Origin: Gammaproteobacteria bacterium
GTDB taxonomy: Bacteria; Pseudomonadota; Gammaproteobacteria; Burkholderiales; Rhodocyclaceae
NCBI GenBank assembly: GCA_018824085.1
Contig: JAHJHI010000019.1
Coordinates: forward strand, 1-34,731
DNA: 34,731 nucleotides
Direction of reading: 5' to 3'
Shown here: piece by piece, positions 1 to 6,960 of the stretch
How the letters are laid out: every line of letters starts with the position of its first letter
How positions within the stretch are numbered: the stretch's first letter is position 1
The notes under the pieces: model-generated
Database searches by the model: none
Seen by the model: the letters and a program-made list of their open reading frames with translations, nothing else
Told to the model about the DNA's origin: nothing
Made by a program: the position numbers and the translations under genes

Positions 1-114
1 CGCCCAATTTTTCGGGTCTTTGATCAGCTTGGCGACGTCGGCGTTGGCCAGCGCGGTGCCCGGGATGGCGAGTGCTGCGACCCACAGGGGCAGTTGCTTC
101 ATCTTGCTAGACAT
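1..114 (-). CDS. PQQ-dependent methanol dehydrogenase large subunit (MxaF/XoxF type), N-terminus only
   Basis: Only the first 38 codons lie in the window; the gene runs off the left edge. The ATG at 114 follows a strong GAGGAG ribosome site at 118-126. The protein opens with a Sec signal peptide (Lys at 4 and 6, hydrophobic 8-20, cleavage expected after ALA at 21-23 or just beyond). The mature start reads NADVAKLIKDPKNWA, which resembles the N-terminal 'L-x-K-x-(S/D)-x-x-x-NW' segment of MxaF and XoxF methanol dehydrogenases, periplasmic quinoproteins that oxidise methanol to formaldehyde using PQQ plus Ca or a lanthanide. The position downstream of an mxaRSACKL-type operon supports the call. 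XoxF, MxaF and Mdh2 cannot be told apart here because the metal-ligand region is outside the window; a XoxF-like type is my leaning. Confidence 0.72.
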   Translation of the reverse strand, partial: MSSKMKQLPLWVAALAIPGTALANADVAKLIKDPKNWA

Positions 115-117
115 AGG

Positions 118-126
118 CTCCTCCTC
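118..126 (-). promoter_or_regulatory. ribosome binding site of the MDH gene
   Basis: On the minus strand this reads GAGGAGGAG, ending three bases before the ATG at 114. It is a strong purine-rich site and fixes the start codon of the truncated dehydrogenase gene. Confidence 0.7.
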
Positions 127-140
127 ATTGCTACCAGAAT

Positions 141-169
141 GGCGGAACCTTCGAACGAGCGGTTCCGCC
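141..169 (-). promoter_or_regulatory. perfect stem-loop in the MDH mRNA leader
   Basis: GGCGGAACC at 141-149 and GGTTCCGCC at 161-169 are perfect inverted repeats around an 11-base loop. The element lies 26 bases upstream of the dehydrogenase start codon, just before its ribosome site, so it would form in the 5' leader. It could stabilise the mRNA, control translation, or be a DNA operator. The sequence shows only the structure; the role is open. Confidence 0.55.
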
Positions 170-216
170 GTCATACCTGTGACCCATAAATGGCCTCGTT
201 GACACAGGTTATGGGG

Positions 217-225
217 TTTATAGCA
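217..225 (-). promoter_or_regulatory. putative extended -10 of the MDH promoter
   Basis: The minus strand reads TGCTATAAA, an extended -10 (TGn plus a TATAAT-like hexamer). It would start transcription near 210 and give a leader of about 97 bases that contains the stem-loop at 141-169. No good -35 lies 17 bases upstream, which suits an extended -10 promoter or one needing an activator. An imperfect operator-like inverted repeat, CGGGA-5-TCCCG, lies upstream at 242-256. Confidence 0.4.
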
Positions 226-409
226 TAGCAATTTGCAACGCCGGGAGAATATCCCGCATGTATTTGAACAAACTCATTTTTCAAGGGAAATCGTCCCGTA
301 TCAATGGGTTGAGGATTCCCGAAAATGCAGGGTCGAGCCGGCGCGGACGTGCGAGACAGTCTTTCTTGGGCGCTTCCGTTGCAGAATGAATCTGTGCTGA
401 GCCGAGGTG

Positions 410-436
410 TCTTCCGTCAACGAGAGCACCGGAAGA
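410..436 (-). terminator. possible terminator hairpin after mxaL-1
   Basis: TCTTCCG at 410-416 pairs with CGGAAGA at 430-436 around a 13-base loop, about 50 bases past the mxaL-1 stop. There is no T-run, so an intrinsic terminator is uncertain. Confidence 0.3.
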
Positions 437-484
437 GGGGCCCGCGGCCTGAGCGCGCGCGGACGTGGGGCGGAGAGGGACGGG

Positions 485-1471
485 TCAGTCGGCGCGTGAC
501 CGGCGCCAGGCATCCGGACGATAGGCCCAGGCCAGACACAGCAGGCCGAGCAGTGCAGGGATCCAGCCGAGGCGGGTCGGCACGGATTGCGTGCGCGAGA
601 ATGCGGGGTTCTGCAGCGCCCTGGCCAGGTCCTCCGGTGCCCGCAGCGCCCGGTATTCGAGACCGGTCTGCGCGGCCAGATCCTTCAGGTGCGGTGCTTT
701 CAGGCTGGAGAGGTGTTCAGTGCCACTGGCCACGCTGCGGGTGATCGCCCGGCCGTTCTCGTCGACCATGTTTTCCGTTCTGTCGCTCGTGCCATGGCGT
801 CCGCGCGTTGCCGAATCCGTCTGCGCGACTTCGTCGGCCTTCCAGTAGCCAAGAGGCCGGCCGTCCGGATCGAACTTCGGGATCGGGCTCAGCGTGTCGC
901 CACCGGTGCCGACGATCAGCCCTTTCACCAGCCCCGGTTCGCCATCGAACGTCGGGCGCATCGTCGGGTGCAGCGGGGGCGACTCCTGTCCGTCGGTAAT
1001 GAAGACCAGCGTGGGGGCCGGCTCCATCGCCTTGAGCGCACGGATCGATGAAAAGAGGCCCTTCGACACTTCGCTCGCGCCGGCCCAGGCCATCTGTCCA
1101 TTGATGTTGGATAGCGTCGCCAGCAGTTCGTGGTAGTTGCCGCAGACCTCGACCGGCGTCATCAGCGCCAGCAGCCGGTACTCGTTGAACACGCCCCAGC
1201 CGACGCTGGAGCCGCAGGGCAGGCTGCGCAGCGACGCCGCCAGGCTGCGCTTGGCATAGGCGAGCCGGCTGACGGGCTTGCCGTCGATCTCGTAGTCGAG
1301 CGTGTTCATGCTCTGCGTGATGTCGAGCACGATCAGGTGGTGATAGCTGCGCCCGGGTACCGGCAGCGGCGGCAGTACGGCGGCAAGCGCGAACAGCAGC
1401 GCGGCCGCAGTGAACGGCAGCACCTGCGCGTGGCGCGCGCGCGCCAGCAGCACGCGTGGCGACGGGATCAC
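485..1471 (-). CDS. mxaL: MxaL-like VWA-domain membrane protein (cluster 1)
   Basis: This 328-residue protein is the last gene of the first six-gene operon. MxaL is one of the proteins (with MxaA and MxaK) shown in Methylobacterium to be needed for calcium insertion into methanol dehydrogenase. The protein has one N-terminal membrane segment (about 17-37) followed by a von Willebrand A domain. Its metal-site motif is D50-I-T52-Q-S54, with Thr in place of the usual first Ser. A second VWA hallmark, ITDGQE, follows. A C-terminal hydrophobic helix lies near residues 305-318. I chose GTG at 1471 because it overlaps the mxaK-1 stop as GTGA. Compared with the second copy (19498-20418) it carries an extra segment of about 20 residues before the conserved SGTEHLS. 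Confidence 0.82.
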   Translation of the reverse strand: MIPSPRVLLARARHAQVLPFTAAALLFALAAVLPPLPVPGRSYHHLIVLDITQSMNTLDYEIDGKPVSRLAYAKRSLAASLRSLPCGSSVGWGVFNEYRLLALMTPVEVCGNYHELLATLSNINGQMAWAGASEVSKGLFSSIRALKAMEPAPTLVFITDGQESPPLHPTMRPTFDGEPGLVKGLIVGTGGDTLSPIPKFDPDGRPLGYWKADEVAQTDSATRGRHGTSDRTENMVDENGRAITRSVASGTEHLSSLKAPHLKDLAAQTGLEYRALRAPEDLARALQNPAFSRTQSVPTRLGWIPALLGLLCLAWAYRPDAWRRSRAD

Positions 1472-2007
1472 GGCAGCCCCAGCGTGAAGGCCTTCATCGT
1501 CGTCACCGCGCGCTCGCTGTTCTGCGGCAACGGTGGCGCTTCGCTGGCAACCTCCTCGCGTTCGGGCGCGAGGCGCAATGCGCGCTCGAGGTTGTATTTG
1601 GCGTCCCAATGTTCCGGATTGATGCGCAGCAATTCGCGATAGCTGCCTTTCGACAGCTCTGCCAGCGGCAGCGATTTGCCGATGCTTTCAGGCCCGTACT
1701 GCAGCGCTTCGCGCAGATGGAGATTGCCGAGGTTGTAGAGCACGGACTGCAGCAGCGCGCCGCTGCTGTGGCGCGACAGATCCTTGTAGGCGCGTACCGC
1801 GCCCTCGTAGTCATTGCGGGCGGCCAGCGACATGGCGCGCGCGAATTCGGCTTCCGGCGACGACTGTGTCGCGGCGGCGTCGACCGCGCTGTCGACCAGC
1901 CGGTTGAAGTCGCGCGCCTGTGACAGCCGGTAGGCCTCCCAGGCGGCGTACAGCAGGCAGATGACGATGACGGATGCGAGCAGCGAGCCCAGGCTGCGCA
2001 GCTTCAT
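1468..2007 (-). CDS. mxaK: MxaK-like TPR-type protein (cluster 1)
   Basis: This is a 179-residue protein with one N-terminal membrane anchor (about 8-24) and a soluble, probably periplasmic, helical part. The stretches NDYEGAVRAYKDL, YNLGNLHLREAL and YNLERALRLAPE look like tetratricopeptide helices. MxaK in methylotrophs is required with MxaA and MxaL for active, calcium-loaded methanol dehydrogenase. The ATG at 2007 overlaps the mxaC-1 stop as ATGA, and its own stop overlaps the mxaL-1 GTG. The second copy has exactly the same length (179 residues) and keeps the YNLGNLH and YNLERAL signatures, which supports the shared assignment. Confidence 0.8.
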   Translation of the reverse strand: MKLRSLGSLLASVIVICLLYAAWEAYRLSQARDFNRLVDSAVDAAATQSSPEAEFARAMSLAARNDYEGAVRAYKDLSRHSSGALLQSVLYNLGNLHLREALQYGPESIGKSLPLAELSKGSYRELLRINPEHWDAKYNLERALRLAPEREEVASEAPPLPQNSERAVTTMKAFTLGLP

Positions 2008-3029
2008 GATTGCAACTCCTGTTTCCATGCGGGCCGGGTGATCAGCCGGATTGCGAGCGCCAGCGCGCCTGCGGCCAGCGCAACCACGAAGCACCAGGTC
2101 GAGAGGTCACGTCGCGGAATGCGTTCGGCGTAGTCGAGCGGCAGGTTCTGCTGTCGATCCACTTCGGCGACCGCCTGTTCGACCGCCTCCGGATCCTCCG
2201 CCTCGAACGCCTGGTAAGGCACGCCGGTGGATTGCAGGAAGCGGTGCAGCGCGGCCTCCGGCACATTGTCACTTTCGTCGGCGTCGAGGCCGAGGCTGAG
2301 TGCCGAGCGGATGAACACCCAATAGACGGCGATCCGGTTGCGCGTCAGCGCGCGGGCGATACGCTCGCGGATCTCCGGGTCCATCTGCGCGGCGCCGTCC
2401 GACACCAGCAGCAGGATGCGACTGCCCGAATAGGCGCGCCGCTCGAACTGTTCGGCGCCGGCCAGCAGTGCGCGTCCGATGTCGGTTTCCGACAGGCCGC
2501 GCCCGATGCCACCCGCCTCGATGGCCGCCTGCACCACGTCGCCGTGCTGCGTGAACGGCACGATCGGCAGCGGACTGGTGCTGAACAGCAGCAGTGCGTA
2601 GCGGTCTTCCGGGCGGCGCGCGGCAAACTCGCCGAGCAGGCGGCGCGCAACCTTGCCCTTGGATTCGTGCGTCGTGTCGATCGCCGGCTGACGCCCTTTC
2701 GGCACCAGCGCTTCGTCCATGCTGCGGCTGCGGTCGAGCACGATGACGATTTCCGCGCCGCGTCCGGTGCGCTGCACCTCGGTCGCGGGCTGCCCCAGCC
2801 CGGACAGGCCCAGCACCGCAGCCAGCATGGCGAGCGCCGCGGCGACGCGCCCGGCCAGCAGCAGCAGGTCGCCGAGCCGGTCGTGCGGCAGCCAGTCGAC
2901 GCAGCCGTAGTCGAGTGCATGGCGGCGGCGCGGCCACAGCGGCAGCAGCGCGAGCGGTGCCGCCAGCAGCCACAGCGGTGTCGTGAATTCGATCGCACCC
3001 GGCCACAGGCCCAGGGTCCATCCCGTCAT
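2004..3029 (-). CDS. mxaC: MxaC-like VWA-domain membrane protein (cluster 1)
   Basis: This is a 341-residue protein of BatA/MxaC architecture. Two N-terminal membrane segments (about 17-33 and 54-78) precede a VWA domain with the canonical metal site D99-R-S101-R-S103, and a C-terminal membrane helix sits near 311-331. The GRGLSETDIGRAL stretch supplies the later Thr and Asp of the site. It probably partners the MoxR ATPase and the other VWA proteins as a membrane-anchored assembly or metal-insertion complex for a PQQ dehydrogenase. ATG at 3029 overlaps the preceding stop as ATGA. The second copy has an acidic, Pro-rich insertion that this one lacks. Confidence 0.82.
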   Translation of the reverse strand: MTGWTLGLWPGAIEFTTPLWLLAAPLALLPLWPRRRHALDYGCVDWLPHDRLGDLLLLAGRVAAALAMLAAVLGLSGLGQPATEVQRTGRGAEIVIVLDRSRSMDEALVPKGRQPAIDTTHESKGKVARRLLGEFAARRPEDRYALLLFSTSPLPIVPFTQHGDVVQAAIEAGGIGRGLSETDIGRALLAGAEQFERRAYSGSRILLLVSDGAAQMDPEIRERIARALTRNRIAVYWVFIRSALSLGLDADESDNVPEAALHRFLQSTGVPYQAFEAEDPEAVEQAVAEVDRQQNLPLDYAERIPRRDLSTWCFVVALAAGALALAIRLITRPAWKQELQS

Positions 3030-3943
3030 GCGAGTGCCCGCCGTTCCAGCCTTGCGGCGCGCGAGCACAGCGTCACCGGTTCGACGCCTTCGGTCGGGCG
3101 GTCCGCGAAGAAGCGCGTCTGGGACGCGTCGAAGAACTGTTTCAGTTCGCCTTCCATGGGCTTGAGCCAGGGCGCGTGCAGCAGCAATGACGCCAGGTCG
3201 TGGCCGCGCACGACCTGGCCGGCTGTTTCATCGAGCGCCCGGTGCAGCCTGCGCCATACCGGAAGGGAGCCGCGTTCGAGCCGGCGCATCTCGATCGCCG
3301 CGCGGCTGAACGGCAGGCGCCGTCGTGCCTGCCATTGGCGCAGCGCGGCGAGCGCCAGCCACAGCGCGATCAGGGTTCCCGCCAGGTAGAGCGCGCCGTG
3401 CAGCCGGCGTTCCAGCGGTGCCGTGGCGATGTGCGGGGCCGGCGCGTCCGGGCGCATCTCTTCCAGTCCGGCGCGCGCGAGCACCACGGTCGGCGTGATC
3501 GGCGCCACCGTCAACGGCTGCGCCTGGGTCACGATGCGCCGGCCTTCCCGGGTCGTCGCGAGGTCGAGTGCCGGCAGTTCGATGGCGCGCAGTTCTTCCG
3601 GCACGTTGATGACCTGGTAGTCGAGTGCCAGCCAGCGCTGGCCGGCCGCGTCGTGCTCGATGCGCGCGTCGCGCCGCTCGAACCAGTTGCCGGTGCGCTC
3701 AAGCGCCGGCATTTCGGGCAGGTCGAGTGATTCGCCTTCGTGTTCCAGCGCTATGTGCTGCGTGACGACGTCTCCCAGCACATAGCCGAAGGGGCGAGGC
3801 GACACGACGTCCGGTGTGATCTGGACGATCTGTGCCGGCACGCTGCCGTCGGCGGCGGCCTGCGCGTGACAGGGCGGGCAGCACAGGATGGCCAGCGCCG
3901 CGCAGGCGCTGAGCAATCGCAGGCGCCAGTAACTGTGGTGCAT
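3026..3943 (-). CDS. mxaA: MxaA-like membrane protein (cluster 1)
   Basis: This is a 305-residue protein with a signal peptide (about 1-28, Cys-rich core, ending in HAQA), a periplasmic part (29-180) and one membrane helix (about 183-203), followed by a cytoplasmic Arg-rich tail. Conserved with the second copy are PFGYVLGD-V-TQ, RW-A-DYQ-IN-P and the ATAPLERR segment just before the helix. MxaA in Methylobacterium is needed for calcium incorporation into methanol dehydrogenase. I chose ATG at 3943, one base past the mxaS-1 stop; a longer start upstream would overlap mxaS-1 and lack a signal peptide at the N-terminus. The linker after the signal peptide is about 20 residues, against about 55 in copy 2. 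Confidence 0.78.
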   Translation of the reverse strand: MHHSYWRLRLLSACAALAILCCPPCHAQAAADGSVPAQIVQITPDVVSPRPFGYVLGDVVTQHIALEHEGESLDLPEMPALERTGNWFERRDARIEHDAAGQRWLALDYQVINVPEELRAIELPALDLATTREGRRIVTQAQPLTVAPITPTVVLARAGLEEMRPDAPAPHIATAPLERRLHGALYLAGTLIALWLALAALRQWQARRRLPFSRAAIEMRRLERGSLPVWRRLHRALDETAGQVVRGHDLASLLLHAPWLKPMEGELKQFFDASQTRFFADRPTEGVEPVTLCSRAARLERRALA

Positions 3944-3944
3944 G

Positions 3945-4796
3945 TCAGACGGCCTCGAAGAAATGGCGCGACAGGGCGTCCGCGTCAAAGCGCCCTGTCA
4001 TGTGGAAAGCGCGCATGCCGCGCGTGGTGAACAGCTTTTCCAGATCCGCGCGTCGCTGCGCGAAGGTGTCGCGCCACTGCCGGCGCACCAGCGGGCGCAA
4101 CCAAAGGCCGCGGCGATGGCCGTTTTCGATGTCGCGCAGCGCGAGCAGGCCGTCGCCTTCCGGCGCTTGCGGTTCGACCTCGTCCCAGATGACCATCGGC
4201 ACGACGTGTGCGTGCGACAGCAGGTCGAGTGCGGCGCCCAGTTGCGCCAGCGGCGCGTGGAAATCAGATGCGACGAAAACCAGCGCCTGCTTGCCGGCGA
4301 TGCGCATGCACGCTTCCGCAAGACCGGCGCCGGAGGGCTGGTCGGCGCGCGCATGAAGCAGCGATTCGCTCATCAGCACGCCCGCGCCGCGCGAACGCAT
4401 GGGCGCGAGCATGAGGTCGGTGCGTTCGTGGCGGTCGAAAGCCAGCATGCCCAGCGCGTCGCCCATGCGGAACGTGGCGTCGCCCAGCGAGCGCGCGAAT
4501 TCGGCCAGCCGCTCGAGCTTGCTGCCATCGGAGCCGAACGTCATCGAGGCGGACACATCCGCCAGCAGATAGACCGGAATGCCTGAACGCTGCCGGTTCA
4601 CCCGCACCAGCCAGCGTTGTTCCGGGTCGCGGATGCTGGCGCGCAGGTCGAGGCGGCGCGGGTCCGGCCGATCGAACAGCGCCTGATGGGCGATGAATTC
4701 CTGGCCGCTGCCGGTGGCCGTGCCACGGTGCGCACCGGGGCGCTGTCCGCCGACTCGGGCCGGCATGCGGTAGTGGAAATCGCGGGGTGCGCTCAT
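3945..4796 (-). CDS. mxaS: MxaS-like DUF58 protein (cluster 1)
   Basis: This is a 283-residue soluble protein of the DUF58 family that travels with MoxR ATPases. The DUF58 signature DRPDPRRLDLRAS lies at about 42-54, and a VWA-like metal site D80-V-S82-A-S84 follows. No signal peptide or membrane segment is seen, so it should act in the cytoplasm, probably as a MoxR partner. ATG at 4796 lies 26 bases past the moxR-1 stop; this is the only intergenic gap in the operon larger than one base. The ribosome site is weak. It is clearly homologous to 23106-23975, with near-identical DUF58 and metal-site segments but a more variable C-terminal half. Confidence 0.82.
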   Translation of the reverse strand: MSAPRDFHYRMPARVGGQRPGAHRGTATGSGQEFIAHQALFDRPDPRRLDLRASIRDPEQRWLVRVNRQRSGIPVYLLADVSASMTFGSDGSKLERLAEFARSLGDATFRMGDALGMLAFDRHERTDLMLAPMRSRGAGVLMSESLLHARADQPSGAGLAEACMRIAGKQALVFVASDFHAPLAQLGAALDLLSHAHVVPMVIWDEVEPQAPEGDGLLALRDIENGHRRGLWLRPLVRRQWRDTFAQRRADLEKLFTTRGMRAFHMTGRFDADALSRHFFEAV

Positions 4797-4822
4797 GGGG
4801 TCGGGGCTGCCGGGCGGCGCGG

Positions 4823-5842
4823 TCAGGGCGTGGCCACGCGCTCCAGCATCTGCGCCACCAGCGCATCGGCCAGCTCGGTGCGCCGCAGCTCGTAGACCGG
4901 CGTGAAGAAGACCCGATGGACCAGCGTCGACGGCAGCACCGCACGGATGTCTTCCGGCGTCAGGTAGTCGCGTCCGTCGAACCACGCGACGACCCGTGCC
5001 GCACGCATCAGCATGCCCATGCCGCGCGGGCTGGCGCCGGCGAGAACGAGGCGCGCCATGTCGACCCCCTCGATCTGCAGGCCGTATTTCACCGGATCGC
5101 TGGTGGCCGACCAGATGTCCATCGCATAGCGCTGCAACGCGTCCGACGCGGAGACCGCCTGCTGGATCGCGGCGCCGATGGTATTCATCTGCATCCAGTC
5201 GACGACGCCCGGCGTGACCCGCTCGATCAATGCGTCGGTGTCGTGGAAGCGCGGGTCGAACACCAGCGCGCGGCGCGTGTCCTCGTCCGACGGCGTCAGC
5301 ATGCGCAGCTCGAACATGAAGCGGTCGCGCGCGGCAGACGCCAGCTCGAACGTTTCTTCCTTTTCCACCCGGTTACGGTCCGCGAACACCGTCATGTGCG
5401 GGAAGCTGTACTCGCGGTTGAACGCGGACAGCGTGCGTTCCGCCATCGCGCGCAGCAGCAGTGACTGCACCTGCGGGCGGGCGCGGTTGATTTCGTTGAA
5501 GAAGAAAGTCGTCAGCCGCTCGCCGTGGCGCAGCAGCGGACCGGGTTCGATGCGCGGCTTGCCATCGCCGTCGACATAGGTGTGATACACGAGGTCGTTC
5601 GGCATCAGGTCGACGGTGCCCTCGACCCGCTCGAAGTCGCCGCCGATGGCGCGTGCAAACGCACGCAGCACGGTGGTCTTGCCGACGCCCACGTCGCCTT
5701 CAAGCAGCACGTGGCCGCGTGCGAACAGCGCGACGTTGATGAGTCGCAGTGTCCCGTCCTGACCCACCACCGCATGGCGAACTTCGTCTTCAACGCGCAG
5801 CGCCAGGCCACGCCAGTCCTGCAAAGCTTCCTGAGAGAGCAT
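4823..5842 (-). CDS. mxaR: MoxR-family AAA+ ATPase, MxaR-like (cluster 1)
   Basis: This is a 339-residue MoxR-type AAA+ ATPase, first gene of the cluster 1 operon. Walker A is GDVGVGKTT (49-57). Walker B is FFFNEINRA (113-121), where many MoxR proteins have DEINR. The arginine-finger region ARDRF lies at 171-175. It should remodel the VWA and DUF58 partners encoded next to it to mature a PQQ dehydrogenase. ATG at 5842 is preceded by GAAGG at a suitable distance; an in-frame TTG directly before it (5845) is the alternative. From residue 35 to 181 it differs from the cluster 2 ATPase by only five conservative changes, whereas the C-terminal third has drifted more. It is divergent from msrA. Confidence 0.88.
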   Translation of the reverse strand: MLSQEALQDWRGLALRVEDEVRHAVVGQDGTLRLINVALFARGHVLLEGDVGVGKTTVLRAFARAIGGDFERVEGTVDLMPNDLVYHTYVDGDGKPRIEPGPLLRHGERLTTFFFNEINRARPQVQSLLLRAMAERTLSAFNREYSFPHMTVFADRNRVEKEETFELASAARDRFMFELRMLTPSDEDTRRALVFDPRFHDTDALIERVTPGVVDWMQMNTIGAAIQQAVSASDALQRYAMDIWSATSDPVKYGLQIEGVDMARLVLAGASPRGMGMLMRAARVVAWFDGRDYLTPEDIRAVLPSTLVHRVFFTPVYELRRTELADALVAQMLERVATP

Positions 5843-6014
5843 CAACTAACCTTCGGGCTCGGTTTATGGACGGGAGATTGCCTCGCACGATACAAGGTTT
5901 GTTTCCCGCGCGCATGCTGCAGCGCGAAGCACCTGTCTCACTTTCCGGATGAACCTCCGGCGCATCGGCGGGTCGATCACGCACCACCGGACGACATTCA
6001 CGGGAGGAGGAATC

Positions 6015-6569
6015 ATGGAGACTCTGGCGACACAAACCGCCGTATTCGGCGGCGGCTGCTTCTGGTGCCTGGAAGCCGTATTCAACCGCGTGGAAGGTGT
6101 GGCGCGCGTCGAACCCGGCTACGCGGGCGGGCATGTCGACAACCCCACCTACGAGCAGGTGTGCTCCGGCAAGACCGGCCACGCGGAAGTGCTGCGCGTC
6201 ACCTTCGATCCCGCGGTCGTGTCCTTCGCGGATCTGCTGGACGTGTTCTTCGCGTTGCACGACCCGACGACAGAGAACCGTCAGGGCAATGACGTGGGCA
6301 CGCAGTACCGTTCGGTCATCTTCTGCCGCGACGCGGAACAGGCCGGGACGGCGCGGGCGGTGATGGCGCGCCTGGCCGCCGAAGCGAGCTACTCGGCACC
6401 CATCGTGACCCGGGTGGAAGGCACCGTGCCGTTCTGGCCGGCCGAGGACTACCACGTCAGCTACTACGAACACAATTCGATGCAGCCCTACTGCATGGCC
6501 GTCGTCGCGCCCAAGGTTGCGCGGCTGCGCAAGCTGTTCGGTACGCGGGTGAAAACTGTCCTGCAGTAG
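6015..6569 (+). CDS. msrA: peptide-methionine (S)-S-oxide reductase MsrA
   Basis: This is a 184-residue enzyme that reduces methionine-S-sulfoxide in oxidised proteins. The catalytic signature GGGCFWC-E lies near the N-terminus (about 13-20). The family motifs YAGG, Y--V-(S)GKTGHAE-(V)-V-(F)DP and GTQYRS--F are all present, as is the C-terminal PAEDYH--Y followed by PYC. I chose ATG at 6015 because it follows a very strong GGGAGGAGG site (6002-6010) and places the active site where the family has it; an upstream ATG at 5949 gives an unconserved extension. No signal peptide, so cytoplasmic. Divergent from the moxR-1 operon. Confidence 0.93.
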   Translation: METLATQTAVFGGGCFWCLEAVFNRVEGVARVEPGYAGGHVDNPTYEQVCSGKTGHAEVLRVTFDPAVVSFADLLDVFFALHDPTTENRQGNDVGTQYRSVIFCRDAEQAGTARAVMARLAAEASYSAPIVTRVEGTVPFWPAEDYHVSYYEHNSMQPYCMAVVAPKVARLRKLFGTRVKTVLQ

Positions 6570-6615
6570 TCCGCGCGGTTAAACTGTGCCGCCCCTTTCA
6601 ACCGGAATACGAAAC

Positions 6616-6960
6616 ATGTCAGCCATCACCACAGAAAGCGGCCTCATCATCGAGGACACCACGCCGGGCAGCGGAGCGGAAGCCGTCGCCGGCAACCAGG
6701 TCAGCGTGCATTACACCGGCTGGCTCGTCGACGGCAAGAAGTTCGACTCCAGCCGCGACCGCAACCAGCCGTTCAGCTTCCATCTCGGCGGACGCCAGGT
6801 CATCGGCGGCTGGGACGAAGGCGTCGTCGGCATGAAGGAAGGCGGCGTGCGCAAGCTCACGATTCCGCCGCACCTGGGCTACGGCGCACGCGGCGCCGGC
6901 GGCGTCATTCCGCCCAATGCCACGCTGGTATTCGAGGTTGAACTGGTGAGTGCAGGCTGA
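6616..6960 (+). CDS. FKBP-type peptidyl-prolyl cis-trans isomerase
   Basis: This is a 114-residue single-domain FKBP. It shows the full family pattern: [65 protein letters not shown]. No signal peptide is seen, so it should be a cytoplasmic folding factor. ATG at 6616 is preferred over a GTG 30 bases upstream because conserved sequence starts just after it. Its TGA stop at 6958-6960 is followed with no gap, and in the same frame, by the TTG start of tamA. Confidence 0.93.
   Translation: MSAITTESGLIIEDTTPGSGAEAVAGNQVSVHYTGWLVDGKKFDSSRDRNQPFSFHLGGRQVIGGWDEGVVGMKEGGVRKLTIPPHLGYGARGAGGVIPPNATLVFEVELVSAG

Larger units (their letters stand above)
115..484. other. intergenic region between mxaL-1 and the MDH gene
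   Basis: These 370 bases hold no convincing gene. Short open frames on both strands here have unconvincing composition and no ribosome site. The region contains a possible mxaL-1 terminator (410-436), an inverted repeat (242-256), the putative dehydrogenase promoter (217-225) and its leader hairpin (141-169). The stretch 200-330 is visibly more AT-rich than the coding flanks, as expected for a promoter. Confidence 0.6.

Noticed and set aside
199-226. TTGACA with TAGCAT on the plus strand as a promoter
   Set aside because: It would point into the antisense side of mxaL-1 with no gene to drive; the minus-strand extended -10 in the same bases fits the MDH gene better.
301-513. Small minus-strand frame in the mxaL-1/MDH gap
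   Set aside because: Pro/Arg-rich, overlaps the mxaL-1 end, lacks a ribosome site and resembles no family.
2010-3389. Plus-strand open frame opposite mxaC-1 and mxaA-1
   Set aside because: It is a shadow of two genes with overlapping start and stop codons on the other strand.
485-5842. Assignment of the MoxR/VWA clusters to the Bat aerotolerance operon
   Set aside because: The exact six-gene order, the MxaA-like and MxaK-like proteins, two clusters of the same kind and the adjacent MDH gene favour mxaRSACKL.
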